Shown here in pieces: positions 1 through 12,600 of a DNA stretch of 64,000 nucleotides. Positions within the stretch are counted from its first letter, which is position 1, and each line of letters starts with the position of its first letter. The stretch is from Diploscapter coronatus. Taxonomy: Eukaryota; Nematoda; Chromadorea; Rhabditida; Rhabditidae. The translations under genes were made by a program, and so were the position numbers. Where the stretch lies: contig OZ038423.1 in assembly GCA_964036155.1 (NCBI GenBank), forward strand, positions 30,891,249 through 30,955,248, in the 5' to 3' direction. The notes below the pieces were generated by a model. It was not told the origin of the DNA. It was given only the letters and a program-made list of their open reading frames with translations, and ran no database searches.

Positions 1-2533
1 TAAAATTACCCAAATTACTGTCCGGAGCGAAATATTTGATCGTCGTGAAAATCGGCCAGTGCACCAGGTAGAGTGAATAGGAGATATTCCCGATGTAGTT
101 CATCAGCGCGTTTGAAAGGATCCAAATCTTCAAAAAAATTAATTTCCAAATTTCCATGAGAAAAAAGTTCCGATTTCAGAAATTTTTCTACTGTTGAATT
201 TTAGAAAATAAAAACAATTCCACCTCATAGTATTCCCCGATGGCGATCAAAATCGTCGTCAGGAAGGTCATTTCTATTCTCAGATGGTGTGGTTCCTCGG
301 TGGACCAGGAAAATGTGACCATGATCAGAGCGAACAGGAAGTAGGCTATATACGGAAGGAGTCGTCTGTCTTCAGCCACTAGTTAGACTGAACATTTCAT
401 TTTCAATTTTAATATAGAAACACGTTATATTTTGACTTTTTAAAATGTTTGTTCTATTTTATGATTTTTATTCCCACAGAAAATTTGCATTTTTCGCGAA
501 CATAATCTACTTTTTCCTGAAAAAGTATCTTTGGTCGACACTTTGAGAGGTTCCTGAATTGGAATTATTTCCTTCCAAAATCGATTGAAACTCTCAGATC
601 GGACTAAAGAACCTCAATCCCTTTTTTCGACTTTCGCTAAAAGTTACATTTTGAACCAAGGTTGTTCAAATACAGCTTCAAATAGAGCATTTTACGTGGC
701 ACATTTTTGTGAAGCCTGCACAAAGTTAGCAAACAATAAAGAATGCAAATTAAGAAAACCAAAAAACGAGATTTTTTAACTTCAAAAAATCCAAAAGATC
801 GATTTCTGAAAAGTGTGAAAATCACCGTCTTGATTTTCACTTTCATCCTGATCGTTCAGCAAGAGCCTCGTCTCTTTGTCGTTGTTGTTGTTCACTTCAG
901 GTCGAAGATTCTGAAAATTACAGACAATCAAATTTTAACTATTTTTTTAAACAAAAATAACTCGATTGAAAAAGAATAAAAATGTATAAAATTAAAAACC
1001 GACTTCAAAATTCGAGCCGCAGAAGAATAGTATATCATATTGAGAGAAGAGCACTTATTCTTTATCTCCCGAAAAGGTGTACTATTTTCTGCGGATCATC
1101 GATCTGAGAAGTGTAAGTTGAAAAAACCCACCTTCTTTTCATAGACCGTCGCAACGTATGCCGTAATTCCAGAACAGAATTGCCAAACCCTCGCAAATGT
1201 CGAATTGAAGGCGATCGTATCGTTCGAGATCAAATGGTAAAACAGCGAAATTGAGCCGATTCCTGGAAATGTATATTTTTAAGTAAAAGGATGAAAAAAT
1301 TGATATGGTATCAATCAAAAAGCAGTTATGAAATTGGTAGCATAAAATGGTAATCAAAATCGTATTTCATAAATGGTAGCAAAACGGTCACCTATGAAAA
1401 AGTGCATCGCCGAAATGGGCAGTCGTCTTTGGGCCATGAAGAGGAAGGGAACCAGGAAATACCATTTGATCTCGACGCACAACGACCAAGTGTGCGTGAA
1501 TAGGTCTTCGGCGTCCGCCAACTGAAAATTACTGATTTGCTGTATTTGAAGGTTTTATCTTTTTTAGTTTCGAAACAAATAGAATTCATCAAAAATGTCT
1601 TTCAAAGTCTCAAAATCATTTGAACATTTCAATTGTCCTTGAATGAGATCAAAAATCGCACTAAAATCAATAATCCAACACCCTCAACATAGTCGAAAAC
1701 AAGCAAGTCAAGAGTTATTCTTTACAACTATCTTACTTCTAAAAATGGAAATTAAAAAATCGTCTTTTCAACAGAGTTGCAAACATTAATTAGAAAAATT
1801 GAAATTGGCCATGTTTTAGCCCCCAAAAAAGTAAATCCACCCACCAATTTGGCGTAATCCTGTTCGGGGTCGAGCTCGGACTTCATGTTTGTTAGAAGGA
1901 AAATGGCCTTCATGCCGCTGTTCGTGTTGATGTCGTACGACGGCTCGGACAGACACACGTACATCATCACGAAGATCAGCCCGATGGCCAGGTAGTAGAG
2001 TGGAAAGATGCGCTGAATTCGCGATTTTCGCAAAATAGATGTTTTTGCAACATAAAATTTTATGTAACAAACATTTAAAATAGATATTATAGTAATTTTT
2101 CTGAATTGTTTTAGAGTTATACCTTGGCTCTCCGATAATAGAAGGTCTGCAAAGCCTGTCGATCCAAAACCTCGAATTTACAAACGATCATTCCTATCAG
2201 GTAGCCGGAAATCACGAAAAACCTGGAAAAATTAGAAACTAAAGGAAATATTCTAATAAAAAATCTTTTTTGACTCACATATCCACGCCGACATATCCAT
2301 TCGGAAAATACTCTGGGAAATAGTGGAATAACAGCACCAAAATAATGGCCCAGGCTCTGCAAAATAAAATTCATATTTCGTAAAAGAGCGATAAACTTTA
2401 GCATTAGAGCACATTTTAATTTTAAAAAATACCGTAATCCTTGAATGTCCCTTCGTTTGGGCGGATGCGCTTTAGCGACTGGTATCGATGTGAACTCTGG
2501 ATTTAAAATGTGCCCATTTTGAGAATTCTTCAT
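1..2533 (-). CDS. OAC-family membrane O-acyltransferase (3' end outside window)
   Basis: Partial gene; nine exons join in phase: 2533-2433, 2356-2279, 2222-2123, 2012-1845, 1521-1392, 1262-1132, 910-826, 378-224 and 127-10, then a GT donor leads off the left edge. The 355 residues visible match the acyltransferase-3 fold of nematode OAC proteins, multi-pass membrane enzymes thought to move acyl groups. A short cytosolic N-terminus ends in KRRDIQGLR (about 26-34). Then come a first membrane segment with His45 in LLFH, DMFFVISGYLIG (59-70), RRAKRIFPLYYLA (90-102), THTWSL (158-163), WQF.SG.TAYV and the hallmark YIGNISYSLYLVHWP (327-341). An Asn/Asp/Glu-rich loop (about 237-264) separates membrane segments. 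Family members usually end in an SGNH-like domain, which would lie outside. The start is the ATG just before the conserved N-terminal motif. Acyl substrate unknown. An 80-bp inverted repeat lies in the sixth intron. Confidence 0.9.
1017..1094. mobile_element. Short inverted-repeat element in acyltransferase intron
   Basis: CCGCAGAA and TTCTGCGG bound the stretch, and the pairing continues inward (AATAGTAta on the left against gTACTATT on the right). It lies wholly inside the intron between the sixth and seventh acyltransferase exons. It looks like a very short MITE; no second copy was noticed in the window. Confidence 0.5.
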
Positions 2534-2958
2534 TTTCTTCTAGGATTTCTAAACTTTATCAAATTAACAAATCTGTTTAGATGTTTCATAGATTCTAACT
2601 AGAAAATTTCAAAATATTCTTCGAGCTTTAAAGGAATGACGAAAGAGAATAAACTAAACTTTTGAGAAAGATATTTTTCCGATTCTGAACGATCAATATC
2701 AAGCCACATAAAATTCCGAATAAGTATGATCGGTTAGAGAGCAAGATAAATTCGCTAATTGCAATAAAAATTCTAAATCCCTATTTTAAAAGCGAACATT
2801 CATGAAGAATCACGCAAAAATGCGCAATTTCCATTACCAAATTCAAAATAGCTTTATTAATTTTTTGAATAGAAGATATGAGGTATAAAAACCACTTGCA
2901 CAATATCGTAATTTCAAAAATACAGATATTTTTCCTTCAAGAAGACTCCATATTCAGA

Positions 2959-3043
2959 ACTAGGGAGCACTTTCGTCAGACGAAAAAAATCTATGGGGGT
3001 AGGTCGCAAGGGGTTTCTGACGATCGTCCTCCCTAGGACTGTC
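2959..3043 (-). mobile_element. CTAGGGAG-ended MITE, copy 1
   Basis: Inverted ends CTAGGGAG (left) and CTCCCTAG (right) with TTCGTCAGACGAAA and GTTTCTGACGAT beside them. Read on the minus strand it lines up with 16046-16130: both show CAGTCC, CCTTGCGACCT, CGT..GACGAAA and CCCTAG in the same order and spacing. Confidence 0.65.
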
Positions 3044-3330
3044 CATATTAGTGAATCAAAGCTTCCTCTTTATCGCCGGAGGCGTATTTACCCGAAATTT
3101 CCCCTACCTTGATTCTTAATCTTTATCGGGAGGCTTTCCATTAGAGGGGAGACGTTTTAATCTTTTGTTCTCTAATGAAGCAGGTTCGTATTCGTACGTT
3201 AGCGGTGAAGTTGGCAAAGATAAGGAGGATAATTGCTATCGATCCCCTGGGTTTAAAGAGAGATCTCTTCAAAAGACAAAAAGTTGCGTCCAAATGATTC
3301 GCGAAAAATCGAAAGTCCTATCTTTCAAGC

Positions 3331-3466
3331 GGCAATTTGGAAGCCATAAGCCCCTGAAGTCGTGCGAAATGATACGAGGGAAAAGAAACTGTACCTTCCA
3401 ATACTCTCCCCTAGCCATATACTGCTTCACAATGGCTTGAGGACTTATAGTTTTCAAATAGTCACT
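3331..3466 (+). mobile_element. GGAAACCATAAG-ended MITE, copy 1
   Basis: Ends TTTGGAAGCCATAAGCCC and GGACTTATAGTTTTCAAAT form an imperfect terminal inverted repeat. The interior (GGGAAAAGAAA, ACCTTCC, CTCCCCTAGCCATA) matches, inverted, the copy at 22625-22786. No transposase reading frame; open frames crossing it are not genes. Confidence 0.7.
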
Positions 3467-4553
3467 TAAACGAATTTTCTAGTTTTTTAGGTGGTAGGAA
3501 AAATTCAATAATAATGGTTATAAGTTGAAAAAGAAAATTTAGATTTAAATTCAAATTTCTGTAAAACTTCAGAAATATGTTCTAAATTTGGCAAATGTAT
3601 TAAAATATGGGGACTTATTAGATTTAAATGTGGTTAAAATGTATAACATGCTGATTATTGTTGTACATGAAATGTGTACAATAGATTTTCAGGGGAGCAT
3701 GAGATATTTTGACAGAGAATTGAAATTAAAGGTAAAATAATGAAACATAAACAGATATCGTCAAACCTACTCCGTAGAGCAATTGTATCGAGTGCCGCCG
3801 ATTCATCTTTGAATTGTTTTTGTTTTGATTTATGAATTTTTGAATGATCAATGAAGAGGTGTCAAAATAAGCTTGGCGCATTGGTCGTAATAAAGTTGTC
3901 GCACTTCGGGTATGAAAATATCTGTATTCCGAAAGAGGGATGGTTAAATTCAATTAGGATTCAGGTACGATTTTCCGTGTACCATTGAATAATTTGATTT
4001 CAAATCTAGCAGATAAAATTTGGGTCCAAATGAGCAAAATCGATCATTTTCAAGGGGATTAGCCATGATCATAAACCGATTTTGTCTATGATGACGAGAA
4101 CATTTCATAGATTCAGTAAGAGGAACCGAATTTCTAGTAATCAAAATATCGTAAGCACGACAACATGGTTTTATTAAATTTAAATATTTTGAAAAGTAGG
4201 TTTTATCAAAGGATACTCGACTATCTCTTGTGTGTAAACATAGCATCTGTCACGCCTCAGAAACTTCTTTGTGAAATATACTTTGAATAATTGAGCAGAA
4301 AGATTGTTGAAAAATATAAAAAAAAGAACTTTCGAAAATGAAAAAAAAAGTAAGTTAAAATTCTCGCAAGCCCATTAAAAGTGAATTTTTATCGAAAGCT
4401 GTGTAAACATGCAAGACAGAATCGAAAATATAAAATTTACAAACGTTTCAACGAATTCGGTGAAAAACCTCAAGTTCTCGATTTTGAATTAACTATTTTT
4501 TAACAGCTCGTAAAATACGATACGATATTTCCAGTAAGCTATAGCACGCGCTT

Positions 4554-4986
4554 TATTAACATACGGCACGATTGTTTTCTTCGCCAACGTGTCTTTTCAC
4601 ATTATCTCCGTTTTATTTTTAATTTTTTGTTTTTCTCTCGGAAATTTCGATATGATGAAACTATAGGTGAGAGTGAAGGTAAAGCCAAATATCGTCGAAA
4701 AAATAGATCTCATTATCTTTACCATTTCAGTATATTTGTAATAGCCGTGTGTTTTCACATTATTTCGAAAGTTTTTTTGAGTTCTTATACATCTAAATCT
4801 ACTCAACAATGGATAACATGAAAAGATTTGGAAGAGATTTAAGAAACTCCATGTTTTCAGATAGAAAAATCATTCTATTAATTGATAGAAATTTTGCCGT
4901 ATTTTAATCGGAGGCATATCATGATATACTAGAAAGCGTGCCGCGGTTTACTAGAAATATCGTGCCGTCAAATACTGGTTGTCATA
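4554..4986. mobile_element. Candidate MITE with ACGGCACGAT ends
   Basis: A 10-bp inverted repeat, ACGGCACGAT near 4562 and ATCGTGCCGT near 4968, encloses about 0.4 kb of AT-rich DNA. Inside, a near-identical GTGT.TTTTCACATTAT segment occurs twice (about 4587 and 4749), and frames are open on both strands, as expected of partly palindromic DNA. Single copy in the window, so assignment is tentative. Confidence 0.4.
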
Positions 4987-5478
4987 TTTCTCCCATTAGA
5001 AATTATAAGCATACGAATAATCTCATTGATCACATTTTAAATATAACAAAAACATTTTAAAAAATGTTTAAATAAAAAATGAGGATATACAACAATATCC
5101 TCGGAACATTTGTTCTTAATCTAACTTACTAAGTAATAATCGAAAGAAATAACGCAATAAAATGTATAAGATTAAAGCATATTACTATGAATAATGTATA
5201 AAAAATCTATGAAATCACTGCTAAGATCAGAGTTTTATGCGTCAAGTATATTCAGACGATAAATACTTTTATGCCATTGATACATATTATTATATTGAAG
5301 AGCCCATAGCGTTTCTCAATAAAAACATTTTGCTAAGAAACGCTGCACTTCGTTGAAAAACGCCCGTCCTCCATATTGAAATCCTTGTTAGATAAAATGA
5401 ACTATTCTTTAAATATTTACAAAATTAAGAAAATGAAACTTACAATAAATTTGTTGTGAATTAAGGTGCGTTTTCGCA

Positions 5479-6240
5479 TTAACCACGACCTAGGTAGGCC
5501 CATTTCTGGAAATTAAGATTCTGAAATACCTAGCGACATAATTTGTAATAAATAGAAAAAGCAGAATAATAATAGTTTTAATATTGAATTATTACTAATG
5601 ATCAAAAATAATTATATGAAAAGTGGATTGACTTAAAAAGGTCTCCTTAATCCAAAATATGGTCATTTTGTAAAATAATTTTAATATAAATCAGTCGATA
5701 ATTTATGTAAAGAGTAGATGACTTAATCTGAATAATAAATAGTTTGATGGTGGTAAATTTATGTTTCTACGCTTTATCCTATAAAAATTGAATATTCCTA
5801 AGATGATAAAGGAAATTTATAAATTCGCGAGACTTTGAGTGAACATTTATTAGCTGTGAAGTCATACATTTAAAATTTTAAACAGGTGAATAATATGTGA
5901 TAAGAAAAAGATATTATTAAAATTGGAAATATTTAAATAAAGAGGTTTTGAAGAACACTGAAAAAATATAGTATATGTATAGGGAATCAACGCTATTGTG
6001 AATCTAGCGGTATGTGGGCAAAATTTTGGATGACTTTACGAGCTAAAAATTTAGAAAATAGTATGTAAATTATATTTCAGGCGTTTCCTGGGGCAGTTTC
6101 ACCAAATTTTTCATTTTAGGACATCTTACATTCATAGCTCCCATGTATTCTGAATCGGCGTAAACAATGGATTCAGAATCAGCAGAAAAATTGGCGGCTG
6201 CTGGCGTCTCTTTGGGAAGTACTGATTCGATGAAGTCCAA
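5479..6240 (-). CDS. Unrecognised small gene, two 3' exons (5' end not located)
   Basis: Two exons fit splice rules and phase: 6240-6130 (AAAATTTAG acceptor, AAT|GTAAGA donor, exactly 37 codons) and 5505-5479 (TTAATTTCCAG acceptor, eight codons then TAA). The encoded tail is acidic and Ala/Ser-rich, runs through ETPAAANFSADSESIVYA and ends MNKWAYLGRG. No domain is recognised. A C-terminal Gly-Arg-Gly after a short aromatic peptide might suggest an amidated peptide precursor, but no second peptide copy or signal peptide has been found, so this is only a thought. A possible upstream exon ends at 6362 (GAATTG|GTAATT) and would keep phase, but its acceptor is poor. Could be the tail of any protein. 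Confidence 0.4.
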
Positions 6241-6504
6241 CTAAATTTTAAAAAAAAAATTACGATTTTTTCCTTTATTTTGCTTGTACATATGAATAAT
6301 ATTTAGAGGACATCTATTTTAGATTTTTCTGTATTTATTGATCAACTGTTTTTGAAATTACCAATTCCGCCGATGTTTGACCTATTTGCTTTGATCTCTT
6401 CTATCGCATTATCAATTTTGTCGTATCGAGGAAGGAAAGGCCGAATTTGCCAGTAGCATCGTTTGGAAATCGAACGAAAGTGCGAAATTGGCATTGCGGC
6501 GAAA

Positions 6505-6780
6505 TAGGTTAATTTTATCAGAGAAGAAGAGAAGCAGGAAATTTCTGAAACTAAAGAAATAGTATTACCTTATCAGAGATGAAAGAAAAAGGATATTTAT
6601 GAGAGTGAAATAGTTCCATTTTATCAGAAGAAGAGGGAAAAGAAACTGAAAATTTCTCTAACCAAGAGAGATAGTCTTTCCTTAGCAGAGAGTTAGAGAA
6701 AAATCTCCAATACTGGGAAATAGTTCTATTTGATAAGAAGGGGAAAAGAATAAGAAAATCTTATTTCTAACAGTTCCATT
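6505..6780. repeat. Degenerate tandem repeat, about 60-bp unit
   Basis: Roughly five units, each with a core like TAGTTCCATTTTATCAGA followed by AAGAAGAGG-type purine tracts and CTGAAAATTTCTCT. Copies start near 6509, 6562, 6612, 6672 and 6722. Units differ by many substitutions, so the array is old. Confidence 0.55.
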
Positions 6781-9249
6781 CCAGTTATGGCTTCACCGAA
6801 ACAGCTTTTTTATCGATTTAATAATTTGGGGTTTTTCTTATTTTCATATTTCAAATAACGAACTCTTAAAAATTCCTTGGCAAAGAATATCTTCTAAATG
6901 TATTATTGCCAATTGCCGATTACTTGAGACCAAAGAAAAATGATGGAAATTTGATGTATGGAAACTAGCTGGTTATTTGTAAACGAATAGGTGGCATGTT
7001 CAATCTTTCATAACCTATTTTATCCCAAGTATTCGACTATTAGCAATATTTGTTGTTTTCTATCTTTGATGATTTGATGATCACTTTTTGTCGTCAATAT
7101 AATAATCGGAAGAAAGTAATTGATAAAAAGCGATGGGTGTGTGAATCAAGATAGAGAATAGATTGAATTGATATCTGAATAAAGTGATCATATCTCAATT
7201 TTATCTCTCCTTCATTTCACCCCTAATTTGGCCTAATTTCCTTCCTCAATATATCAGTTTCGCGCGGGCTTTCACCGACATATCTGATGTTCATTCAAAC
7301 CCAATCTATTTTCTCGTGTTTATACATCTCTTTTGTTTCAAAATTTTCTGCACTACTACACTTATTATAATTACAAATTTTAAAAATACGCTCATCTCTC
7401 AGTAATGTATGTGTACAGCGGTGAGCAGAAGTTTTCCATCGCTCAAATTAATTTCGAAAAACTGTCGCTAATCCGACCAGAAGCATCGGAATCAGGTCAT
7501 TTTTTCTTATAAAATCTAAAGACGTTCTCAAAATTGCCAAATCAATATATTGCCACCAAATTTGCCATTTCTTTACCATTTACCATATTATTCGTTACAC
7601 CTACACTAGCATATTTCCTCCATGATTTGTCCCATTCGTTCCCACTTTCACCCCCAATTTCCCCCATTTTTCTTCCCCATTTCTTGGCCCCGCCCCCACA
7701 ATTCGTCTTGGCATTTGTCTGGTTTGTCGCGCGTTTTTGCGCGCACACACGCACATCTTTCTTGTCCTCTCTGACAAATTCTGGCCAAGTTTATTTTTGG
7801 AAGATTTTCTATTCTAACAAGATTTCGGAGTTTAACCGTTTTTCCTGATAATTTAATTTTTAAAATTTCACAATTTTGGCCTTTTTAAATTTTTTAAAAT
7901 GTATTTTTTTCTTTAAGTTTATTAAAACTTGAGAATTTAGATCTGAACTTTCGACCATACCTTATTTAGACAAATCTAAATTCCGCTGGCGCCAAATTTA
8001 GCGTCTCAGATACCTCTAATTAGTTCGTACTTATCATTCGCCTTACGCCTCGTTACTCTTTTGAAATTTTTGACCGATTTTTTGAGTCCTAGTACAGGTT
8101 AAAATGATCTTCTTCATTATATGTTGAAATTCGATACATCTTGCATCGTAAACTTAAAGTTATTCGATCTTGTTATAACTTGTAAATTGTTGCTATATTT
8201 CTAAACCTAGTTTTTATATCTTAAACTAATATCTAGGCTATATCCTTACAGATTTATTTTATAATAAGTCTTATCATTTATACACTTTCAACATTCTTAA
8301 GATAACTTCTTAATTTCATATATAGAAAAATATCTGTCATTGAGACGGCACCTATAAAAGTTGTGCGCACAAACCTGATAAAATAGAAAAGTTATAATTT
8401 ATAATGTATTAGGAAAAGACTAAAATAGTTTTCTGATTATTATACTTATTAATGAGCCTACGACGTTCTACGTTTATTGGTTTCCACTGGAAATTTTTCA
8501 AATAATAGCAGCTCAAATATTAGCTTTCTAGTTAAAAAAATAATAATCTATGTCATTTTAGTTATTTCATGACAGGTACGTTATTCTTACCTATGACGCA
8601 TGAACATCAAATACATGAAGGACTCGTCAAAAATATCTGACCCTCGTTTCTTTTTCTCAATGTTAAAAATGTTAAGACCCGTCCGAAACGGATTTTTTCT
8701 CATTTTCGTCACAAATTCTCAAGCACTATTGCACTATTTCTGCAGATTTTAGCCACTCCCCTCATATATTTTTTCTTACATATAGTTTTACTTAGCCTAG
8801 GATAATTCAAACTGCACTAATTCATCGGTTCTAAAAATGCCTCCCTAATAAAAACGAGGAAAATTTTTACTATGTTTTCATCGCATTTAGCGAACTTTCC
8901 CTAATTATTCAGGAAGTCTATTGATATTGTTCGTTCGTTAGAAAATATTTTTGAAGATGATACATTAAAGATTATGAACTATTACACATATGCAGCTTCT
9001 TGTCTAACAGATTCTCTTTCATCATTTAGTCTCATATGCAACTAGCAACAATGCTATGGTGGAATAGTATCATATGTTGTATCTTATTATCGAATACTTT
9101 CTCGCGCTAACGTGATTAATTAATTGATCCGCTATCTTTTCGGTAATTTAAGCCCTATCATAAGACACCTATCCATAAGATATATGATATTAATAACATA
9201 TCGTTTTGTCGCATTATTGCCAAACATATCGAACTTCCGTATCTTATTA

Positions 9250-9437
9250 TTATTGTAACGGTTAAATTAAGTGAAAATTCGAGTGTTGAAAAATAGTGAA
9301 AAAGGCGAGACACAGACGAAATTGCGTACCACACTTTTCTGGCACTTTGCCCCCTCCTTACGCATAGCTCATACGCACATTTCTCGCAAAGCACGCTTTA
9401 ACGCACGAACTTTCACTTCGTTTGACCGATACAACAA
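9250..9437 (+). mobile_element. TATTGT..GGTCAAA MITE, copy 1
   Basis: Ends TATTGTAACGGTTAAATTAA and TTTGACCGATACAACA form a terminal inverted repeat. Shares with 42239-42406 the interior words AAATTGCGTACCAC, GCGCATTTCTCGCAA-like sequence and TTTAACGCACGAACT. The minus-strand open frame across it is a by-product. Confidence 0.7.
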
Positions 9438-9614
9438 ATCTTAGGCGATAATCATTATTTTAATCAAGTATAATTTTCAGAAATCCAATACCTGTTATAA
9501 TACATTTCACTACAAATTTCCGATCTGCTTACCTAAAATTAGCATATTCCGTCACCCTTCACTCATATATTTCTGAGTGTGGTGGGCGATGCGGTCAGTC
9601 GGCCCTGTGCGTCT

Positions 9615-12600
9615 ATGCTGTGTCTGAAGACTTGCACCGCCTCATCGTCGAGTGGTTCGAGTGCCGTATTCCGTCCATTTTTAATCCTATCCTTCATCAT
9701 TATTATGGTCCTAGACCACTGTCTATCTTTGCCAACCACTTCTAGTTTTGGTGAGTTTATTATAATTTTATTTAAAACTCATTTATTTATATTAATTCAC
9801 ATCATCAGAATATTTGGAGTTTTAACTCACATTCACATTTTACAAGTACTTCATTTGGAAGTTTCCGAATTTTAATACACTTATCAGAGAGTTTGATATT
9901 TATTTCATATCTTCTTCAAATTTCATGCCTTCTGAATTCATTAGTAGATTCTATTATATTGATATTCTTTATGAAGTAATAAAAATACTTCCAAAACTAA
10001 ACATAAACAACTTTGAAATATTTTCCTGGACGATGACAAATTAATTAGTTGAGTGATAATTTCAAGATCAATATCATTGTCCCGATTGGCAAATTCTATT
10101 TACCAAAACATCCGAAAATGGTAGAACGAGTATTGATCAGCTGAAAAATGAAAACCGCCAGACATATTAATTTTTTCATTTCCTAGTGCGTGACTGCTAG
10201 ACTATAAGCGTGATGACTCAACAGTGAAAATTGGATTTTGATCGGAATTTTGCGAATTTCAAAAATCTTGATATTTTTAGAGGATTTTGAAATTTTCAAT
10301 CTAAGAAATAAAAAAATTAACTTTAACTGTGTTTACAATATCGCAGCATTTTCAGTTTATCAACCCAACAAATGTTTAAGGATAAGTTATTTTTTGCTAA
10401 AATCCAACTTTACTTTTTTCGGCGAAAATTTGAAGATATGGGCGTTTAAATATACTGAATTCATTTATCATTGTGTCTTAGATTTGGGAGGTATTTGGTC
10501 GCCTCGCTTTTTCTTCAAATCGCGCCCCATATGTTTTAGTTTTTCTGGCCAGAAAATCCGTTTTTGCGTTTGAATCGAAAGAAAATCGTCCTTTCTCTTA
10601 AAATTCTCAAAAATATTGGCACACGCACATAAATTCTATTGTACAAACCCAGCTTTTTGCTCGGCAAAATTTAGGGCTATGGAAATTTAATTATCAAAAA
10701 TTATAACCAAGATACACAGGAATTCTAGTTGGATTATGATTTTTGAAAATTCAACTTTCATAGACCTCTAGCATTCGTTTGTTTATTCAAAAACTACGAC
10801 TTGCTTACGCCAAGTCTAATCTAATATCTGAATTGAATAAGAAATAATCTCAAGTGGTCAAATATAAGCAAGAGAAAAAGAAAGTTTTGTTCATACTAAT
10901 CTATTTTGCATATAATAACCAAAATAACATGTAATTAAAACTTAAAATATTAGATAATAAATATAAAATTGCAAAAATAATTGGAAACAAATTTTTTGAA
11001 TATAATCACAGTTTCAGACTTAAACGGCTACGCACGTTTGCGGGAGCGCATTCACCGCCGCCGTCACAAGCATCGCCACGTCCCGAACGAGGCTGCAGAT
11101 GATCTGTTCGAGAACTTCGTCCACGACATGCAAACCAGGAGGCATGCAGCGGTAAAACTGGATTTAAACATTTTTAAAATCTTTAAATTATAAATTAGTT
11201 TTTATTATAATTTAAATATGCTATAGTTAAAGCGATGTATAATTTTTCCTGATAAACCATGAAACAGACGCCATTATAATTCAGAGAATGTATATGATAT
11301 CATGCTTAAATTTTCGAAATCTTAAGGTATGCGTAAAGTTCGAGCATAATGATTCGATAGTTAAGTATTTTGATTGAAGTTTCATATATGAAGATTTTGA
11401 TAAAAAATATTCACTTATTTTCATAATCTCACTTTGTTGTATTTGTTACTTCCTTACTTCTAATCTGTTGGATAGCCACAAATTAACACTCATATACATT
11501 CATACATGGGGCTATATGCATTACAATTAGTAGAACCTGTTTTCGCATATAAAACGAATATAAAGCAAACGGGCAAGTGTCTTTGGAAATCGCTAGCGAG
11601 GCGCCGAAAGAGACGGACTGATAGTGTGATAATGATAATTGATATGCCATAAATGAGGCGAAATCGCTAATTCGATTTTGGAAGACAGTAATAATTAGGG
11701 CGAATTTTTGCGATTATTAATTAAATCATATATTGATTGTAAAGAGTTTTTGATATAATAGCTAAAATATTTTTGGCATATATATATATATATATATATA
11801 TAAATTTGATCATACATTAATTAAAATAATCTTTGATAGTGTTTCATCCAAAATACCTTTGTAAATATTTTGAGAATTTTTTGCTAGAAATTTATTTTAG
11901 TCCTAAATTCTCAATCGATTTTTCGAAAACGTGACTACCTAACTTATGATTGAACAGAGGGACATGTGGGTTTGAGAGTTACCTAGAGAAGACAAATGTT
12001 ACAAAGGATACTTGCCATAAATGGAGTTAAAGAGTTAGAACATGAAATATCGTTGTGAAAGATGAATGAATTTGGTGAGATATAACTAGCAAAGATTGTG
12101 TCTCTAACCTTTTCCCTATTATATTTCCAATTGTTTATGATGTCTTGTAGGTTCTAAATGAATTAAAGAGGTAAATGCACGCGAGGTGAGGTGAGGTAAG
12201 TGCCCTAACAAATTTTTATGAAGCGAAAGTGTGAGGTCGTTCATTTTTTCGATCAAAATTGAGGAAAGACCAGTTTTGCGAATCAAAATGTGCAAGGCGC
12301 CAGCCAAATTTTGAACATGGGTAATTTAATCGGAATTAACATGTCAGAATTTTGAAACAACAAAGAACTAGAAATTGTACGATATATAAGCACATTGGAT
12401 TCCAAAAACAAAGTTTAATTCATTTGAAAAATGTAAGGACCTAAAATTGAACGTCAACATTTCTTTTTGCTAATGAAGGTCAAATCTTGCAAATTTTCTA
12501 CATAAAAATCGAATCGGAAATGGCCAAAAAACTCCGTCGTAAAGCGATTTGTGCAAAAATAGATTTACAAGTTGATTTCTGAGTCATCTTTTCAAAATAA

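Larger units (their letters stand above)
2534..5478. other. Gap with repeats, upstream of acyltransferase
   Basis: No convincing coding exon. It holds one copy of the CTAGGGAG element, one copy of the GGAAACCATAAG element, the ACGGCACGAT inverted-repeat element, and a small hairpin at 5308-5344 (perfect 9-bp stem AGCGTTTCT/AGAAACGCT). The acyltransferase promoter should lie just above 2533; no clear TATA box was seen there. Confidence 0.5.
6241..9614. other. Gap with tandem repeat and one MITE, upstream of IL-17-like gene
   Basis: No confident exon. About 6505-6780 is a degenerate tandem array and 9250-9437 a MITE. About 7660-7770 is richer in C and CpG (including GCGCGC and ACACACGCACAC) and could be promoter or 5' exon of a neighbour; nothing decides. 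The rest is AT-rich. Confidence 0.4.

Noticed and set aside
3165..3440. 91-residue plus-strand frame
   Set aside because: Overlaps the GGAAACCATAAG MITE; the related copy at 22625 is not open.
6377..6500. Possible exon encoding SKRCYWQIRPFLPRYDK
   Set aside because: Reads well, but all three frames are open here, no acceptor precedes it, and both usable donors put the next exon out of the LDFIESV frame.
9158..9394. Cysteine-containing 78-residue minus-strand frame
   Set aside because: It reads across a MITE whose other copies do not keep the frame.
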